From positions 15,354,903 to 15,418,902 of the forward strand of contig CP099845.1 of the NCBI GenBank assembly GCA_030062745.1: a stretch of 64,000 bases of DNA, read 5' to 3'. A program made the translations under genes and the position numbers. This DNA comes from Capitulum mitella. Its lineage: Eukaryota; Arthropoda; Thecostraca; Pollicipedomorpha; Pollicipedidae. The notes beneath the pieces are model-generated. The model was given only the letters and a program-made list of their open reading frames with translations. It did not search any database and was not told where the DNA came from. Positions within the stretch are counted from its first letter, which is position 1. The number at the start of each line of letters is the position of its first letter. Below, in pieces: positions 59,767 through 64,000 of this stretch.

Positions 59767-61386
59767 GTGAGCGTTCGCGAAACTACATTTCGGCCGCAGC
59801 CAGCGCAGCTGCGAGAGCCCTTGTGAGACGAAATGTAGTACTGCCCCTGATCGCAGCCGTAGCAACGCCACCGTCAGGCTCACCGACGAAACATGCTCTA
59901 CTGCCTGAGCTGGCATCAGTGGCGGAGAAAGGATTGTATTTGTAGCGTTAAAGTATTATATGTTTTTACTTCGTATTAGTTTAAAAAGTTAGTTCCTTGT
60001 TTTGGAGCTGCACATAAATGATTCCGCAGTGACCGTATGCCCCAAGCGGTGACGATCCTTTACCGGCCTTTGAAATGGGATAGAACCTTCCGGCCGAGGT
60101 GCTGAGCGCGAGCAGTTTCTGATTAGTGTCGTTGCGGGGATTCAGATGGATTCCCAATTTGCTGTAGCTATCTTTGCAGACACAAGGCAGAACACCGAAA
60201 GTGACGTGTCATGTAGCATTTCGTTCTTTTGTTTCTGTAGATCTGAAAATAGTCGGATATCATTTACGGTTTAATAGTGAGACAACGTATGTAAGACAGA
60301 CAGCCGTGTATATGTCATTATGGTGCTACACTTAAGCTTTGCCTCAGGTGTTTTTGAGGCTACGAGCCGCCACTGACCGAAGGCAAAAGCAGAGGAGGTA
60401 ATCGGCACCGGCGATTACGTGGATAAAACCGCCCCAAAGCTTACCTTTAGCGCAGGTACTTTTCCGCGACAAACAGGTTTCCTCTCCCTGTTTTTTTTTT
60501 TTTTTTTTTTTTTGTTTGAGAAGGCTCAGTTCTGCGTCGACTGCAGTTACTGAAACTGTGACAGCGGAAGTTGCTTGTCCTTTGCAGCGCGCACAATCCC
60601 TCAGGGTTTTCGGCAGTGGGCGTCCCGAAAACAGCGAACGTTCAGCTTCGGTTCATCTGACTTTATGTAACCGAGACGGTGTCGACCTACGGTCATGAAA
60701 GTTGCATTCGGAGGATCCGGCAAGATAAATTGAAAACTGCTTACTTCTAGCTTTTGATATTTTTTTAATTTCAGGGGGAGGGGGAACAAATATAGATGCC
60801 TTCTGGAGGCTTCGTAACTCTAGGAGACCCTCTTATGTGCGTGCAAGGCATGTTTCCCGACTCATTGGGAACGTAATGACGCATTGCAAAGTGTTACTTG
60901 TTATCGGCACGTATTATCTGGCACTTATTCGCCAGAAGAAAAAATGCGCTGCCCTTTAAAACGACATATCACACTGTTGCCTTGTATTCGACGCGTGCTA
61001 CGGTGACAGTTCGTGACGTCATCTATGGCGCATGCGCACATATGACAGGAGCGGATGGTTTTACCTTGTGTATAAGGCCTTGAGCCCGACGACTGTTTGT
61101 CTGAACGTTGCTCTCTGTTTTTGCGGTTGTAAAGGCGGACTTCTGCGCGACGTCGCCAACGTCACCGCCGGTGGCACCATCTAGGAACACGTAACGTAAC
61201 TGCTGGTGTGCGCGGGCACCGTGTGATGGAATTGGTACACTCGTGGCGTCGTCCACTTTTTGTTCTCCGGGTGCGTCCGCAGTGATAGTGGACGCATGCG
61301 TCGGCGGCTGCCCGGGCGCCGCGATTTTGGCGTGCCTGTTGGTCTGAAGCGAAAGACCGGGCCGTCAAACGGCCTGCGTGGTTCAG
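59767..61386. other. No recognised gene; includes poly-T
   Basis: A run of 24 T lies at about 60,489-60,512. No further exon or repeat was recognised. Confidence 0.35.
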
Positions 61387-61440
61387 TAGCCGCCGAACAG
61401 AGCCGCGCCGACACAGCTCAGATGGCCGGTCCGACTGGGG
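61387..61440 (+). CDS. Weak candidate exon 6
   Basis: A 54-bp phase 1/phase 1 open segment between GTGGTTCAG and the strong donor G|GTGAGTGC, encoding VAAEQSRADTAQMAGPTG. The acceptor is poor in pyrimidines. Listed only because donor strength and phase match the preceding exons. Confidence 0.2.
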
Positions 61441-62960
61441 GTGAGTGCTGAGCGGAGTACCTGCTCTGTAGCGCCGCGCTGCCCGGCGCGGTGTGTGGCG
61501 CCGTAGTTGATCTCAGCGGGACGAAACGCCGAGTTCCGGGGGACGTGCTGCAGGGAGGCGGCCCCCCGTGTGGTGGTGGCCGGCTGCACGGGACGTTTTG
61601 AGCTGGAGAGCTGGAGGGCGTCACTTGTGTGGGCCGGCGGCCCAGTTGTCCGTCCGACGGAACGCCTCGTCTGGCCTCCGTCCCGCTACGCTGCCCGGCC
61701 GTCGCCAGTGTATTGGAATTTTTCAAAATGATAGAAATGATTCCAGTTCCGATTCTTTTGCGTCCTAAATGGAATAAATCCAATTCCAATTCGTTGTCTT
61801 CCCAAAAAGAACGATTCCAATTCCAATTCGTTTCATAAAAGGAACGGAAATTCCATTCCTAATTTTAGTCAAGTAACCATTTAACAAATGTTGATTCGGA
61901 TGCATAGGAAGGCAAACAATGGCATGCCTAAGGACGCGTGTAAACTCTTGAAATTTCACGCTCGCCGCACTGGGTACTGGACCGTTCGAAAAAGTTGTTT
62001 ATTAGCCGGCACACCAGGTCGTGTCGTATGCGGTAGCGGGTACCTGCGCTAGATTCAGTCTGCCCGAGGCCATCAGACCCCGCGACGAGACGGCATGGCT
62101 GCAAAAGAAAATGGAAATCGGCCGTTGGCCAAGAGGGGATGGAGTCTCTCCAGCCACAGATTTTCTGCCATAAACGGATGAAGTCTGCGCCGCACGGTAC
62201 GCGGACAGACTGCGGAAATAATAGGAGCAGAAAAGAGAAAGTGTCGGCGACACCACCCGTACACATACTTATACTGAGGTAGCAAGTGGGCCAGCAGGGT
62301 CACTGATTTCTTCCGTGAAGTCATTATTGATCTCCTTGGCGTTTGCGACTCGTATCCTTATCCGCGACATCTTTTTGTTTTTTTCTTACAAAACGATTGA
62401 CGTCATCGGCGCCACCACCGTGAGTCACGCCCCACTGCTCCAGTCACTAGATTGCGTCTGCACTACCGCACTACGTGCACTACGTCGCTACACTGCACTA
62501 CGTCTACACTATGTCGCTCCGTGGGTATCAAATTCAGTACCTGCAGTCATGAAGGCACTTTGAATCATGTTAATGGGAGTCGCATGGAAAGGATGGAGCG
62601 ACAATCCTTATATATGTCCAGAAACCCTGCCGTGCATTATCATTTTTCTTTGGCACTGCTCTTGATTGACGGACGGCGGTAGGTATAGGTAAACAACGAG
62701 GGGTGTCAGTTTGTATCCTTTTGTGAGGACCATGCTCCCATGTTGATTTCGGCCCTCCATGCTGGTTGCCCCCGCACCATATTTTCTGCCGATTTTAAAG
62801 GGAAATGACAGTTATAACGAAAAGAACTGCCGCAGTCGATAAGTGATCAGAAGAAAGCTTAGAATAAAGGATAAAGTGATCTGTCTGTCTATCTTTTTAT
62901 TATTTGTCTTTTTTATATATATATATATATATATATACGCTCACACATATGCCTGTGTAT

Positions 62961-63001
<41 letters not shown>

Positions 63002-63789
63002 CTCACACGTATATGTCCCTGTATACACGACGATATACGACATCAAGTCGGCAAAATACAGTGGACTGAACCCGTCGAAAAACGCATATTTGGGGTAGGT
63101 TAACTTGTCGGGCCCTCGGCTCGACCCTCCCTTCTCAATCGTGTACAGAAATCGACGCCCCTGTAATCAGTTATGGCACTGGTCTTATCATTATAAGGCC
63201 TTGCACTGGTCCTTCGCCACCGTTAGCACGAGCCACCGTAAAATGACATCAAAAGGACTCTGCACTTTGTTCCCAATTATCTGTCATTGTAAGCGATCGT
63301 ACAGCATGTTGCGCATGTTGCATGCTGTACCGGACAGCACTCTCTCTCTCCCTTCACCCCAGCATCTTCACACCCATATTTAACACCACTGCTCTGTCAA
63401 CGCCGGCCTTCGCGAAAAATGGCCCCCGCCAAGTTCACCAGCGTCTTGCCGTTGCACGGCAATGATGGGAGAGCGTTGCACCGCGCACCACCGAAGAGAG
63501 CGAGATAACGACGAAATCGCGCCCAACCACGACTCATGTTTAGGCGTTTCAGGCGATTCAGAACCATTTTAATTCCGATTCCACCCAAAAGAAAAGGAAT
63601 AATTCCAGTGCCTTTTCGACCCGCGAGGAATGATTCCCAGTTCATTTCGTTTCACCAAAATGGTGGAATCATTCCGGAATGATTCACTTCCGCCAGTTCT
63701 AGTTGCAGTAAACTGGCCGTCGCATGGCTCGCTGTCACATTTGCGAACGGCCACATGTGTGGCGTGAAGCGCGGCGCGGCCGGCCGGAC
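61441..63789. repeat. Intergenic or intronic; two patches rich in GGAATxATTCC words
   Basis: At 61,710-61,870 and again (mostly reversed) at 63,540-63,690 the DNA is built from AATTCCAATTCC / GGAATGATTCC words, suggesting two decayed copies of one element. A (TA)n/(CA)n tract lies at 62,917-63,000. A segment at 62,447-62,520 repeats CACTACGTC. No exon supported. Confidence 0.45.
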
Positions 63790-64000
63790 GCTGTTTACTC
63801 GTAGTGGTCGGTGAATTCGCGGCCGACCGCGTCTCTGTGTCGGCCGTTGAATCACGGTCGGGGCTCTGTGTCGGCCGGCGAGTCGCCCGCGGCTCTGTGT
63901 CGGCCGGTGAGTCGGCCGAGGCTCTGTGTAATGGCCGCGGCTCCGTGTCGGCTGGTGAGTCGGCGTGACTCTGTGTCGGCCAGTGAGTCGGCCACGGCTC
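63790..64000. repeat. About 30-bp minisatellite running off the window end
   Basis: GGCTCTGTGTCGGCCGGTGA with GTCGGCC recurs about seven times with small changes and continues to the last base. Confidence 0.9.

Overview
The window looks like nuclear DNA of a metazoan, probably an aquatic invertebrate and perhaps a crustacean or other arthropod. The evidence is intron-split coding sequence with GT/AG borders, very long CT/GA microsatellites, many minisatellites, and decayed remnants of several eukaryotic transposon classes: P-element-like/THAP9 transposase, Helitron, Penelope-like elements, a LINE reverse transcriptase, a Ty3-like integrase tail and a tRNA-derived SINE head. The species cannot be named from the sequence. 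No bacterial-type operon, rRNA, intact tRNA gene or CRISPR array was seen.

Layout. 1-35 kb is mostly AT-rich repeat desert. It holds a Penelope-like RT scrap (11.0-11.4 kb), family B repeats (11.6-12.4 and 14.8-15.8 kb), an inverted tandem array (12.4-13.3 kb), a Helitron N-terminal remnant (13.6-14.3 kb), a P-like transposase pseudogene (17.6-18.8 kb), a nested pair of TTAA-flanked 1.2-kb elements (19.1-21.5 kb), a large compound foldback (23.5-26.3 kb), a SINE head plus a 36-bp perfect palindrome (31.8-32.1 kb) and another complete 1.2-kb TTAA element (32.8-34.0 kb). From about 36.3 to 46.9 kb the DNA is GC-rich with several minisatellites. From 45.8 kb onward there is one recognisable host gene on the + strand. 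Its exons are proposed at 45,775-46,155, 56,248-56,491, 56,700-57,875 and 58,802-58,915, with weaker candidates at 59,647-59,766 and 61,387-61,440. A roughly 10-kb intron is packed with transposon remnants, and the central exon encodes an 18-residue repeat carrying RRLS motifs. The gene's identity is not recognised.

How it fits together. The dominant signal is mobile DNA. Family A (eight copies, about 1.21 kb when complete) has TTAA at both ends, CCCG termini and a G-run/C-run hairpin just inside each end. One copy sits inside another and interrupts it exactly at a TTAA, so the window itself proves the borders and the TTAA target duplication. Family C (54.4-55.6 kb, 1,200 bp) has the same architecture with different sequence. 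Families A, B and C are all dense in the nuclear-receptor half-site AGGTCA/TGACCT. Long open frames in the GC-rich minisatellites and in the CT/GA arrays are compositional artefacts.
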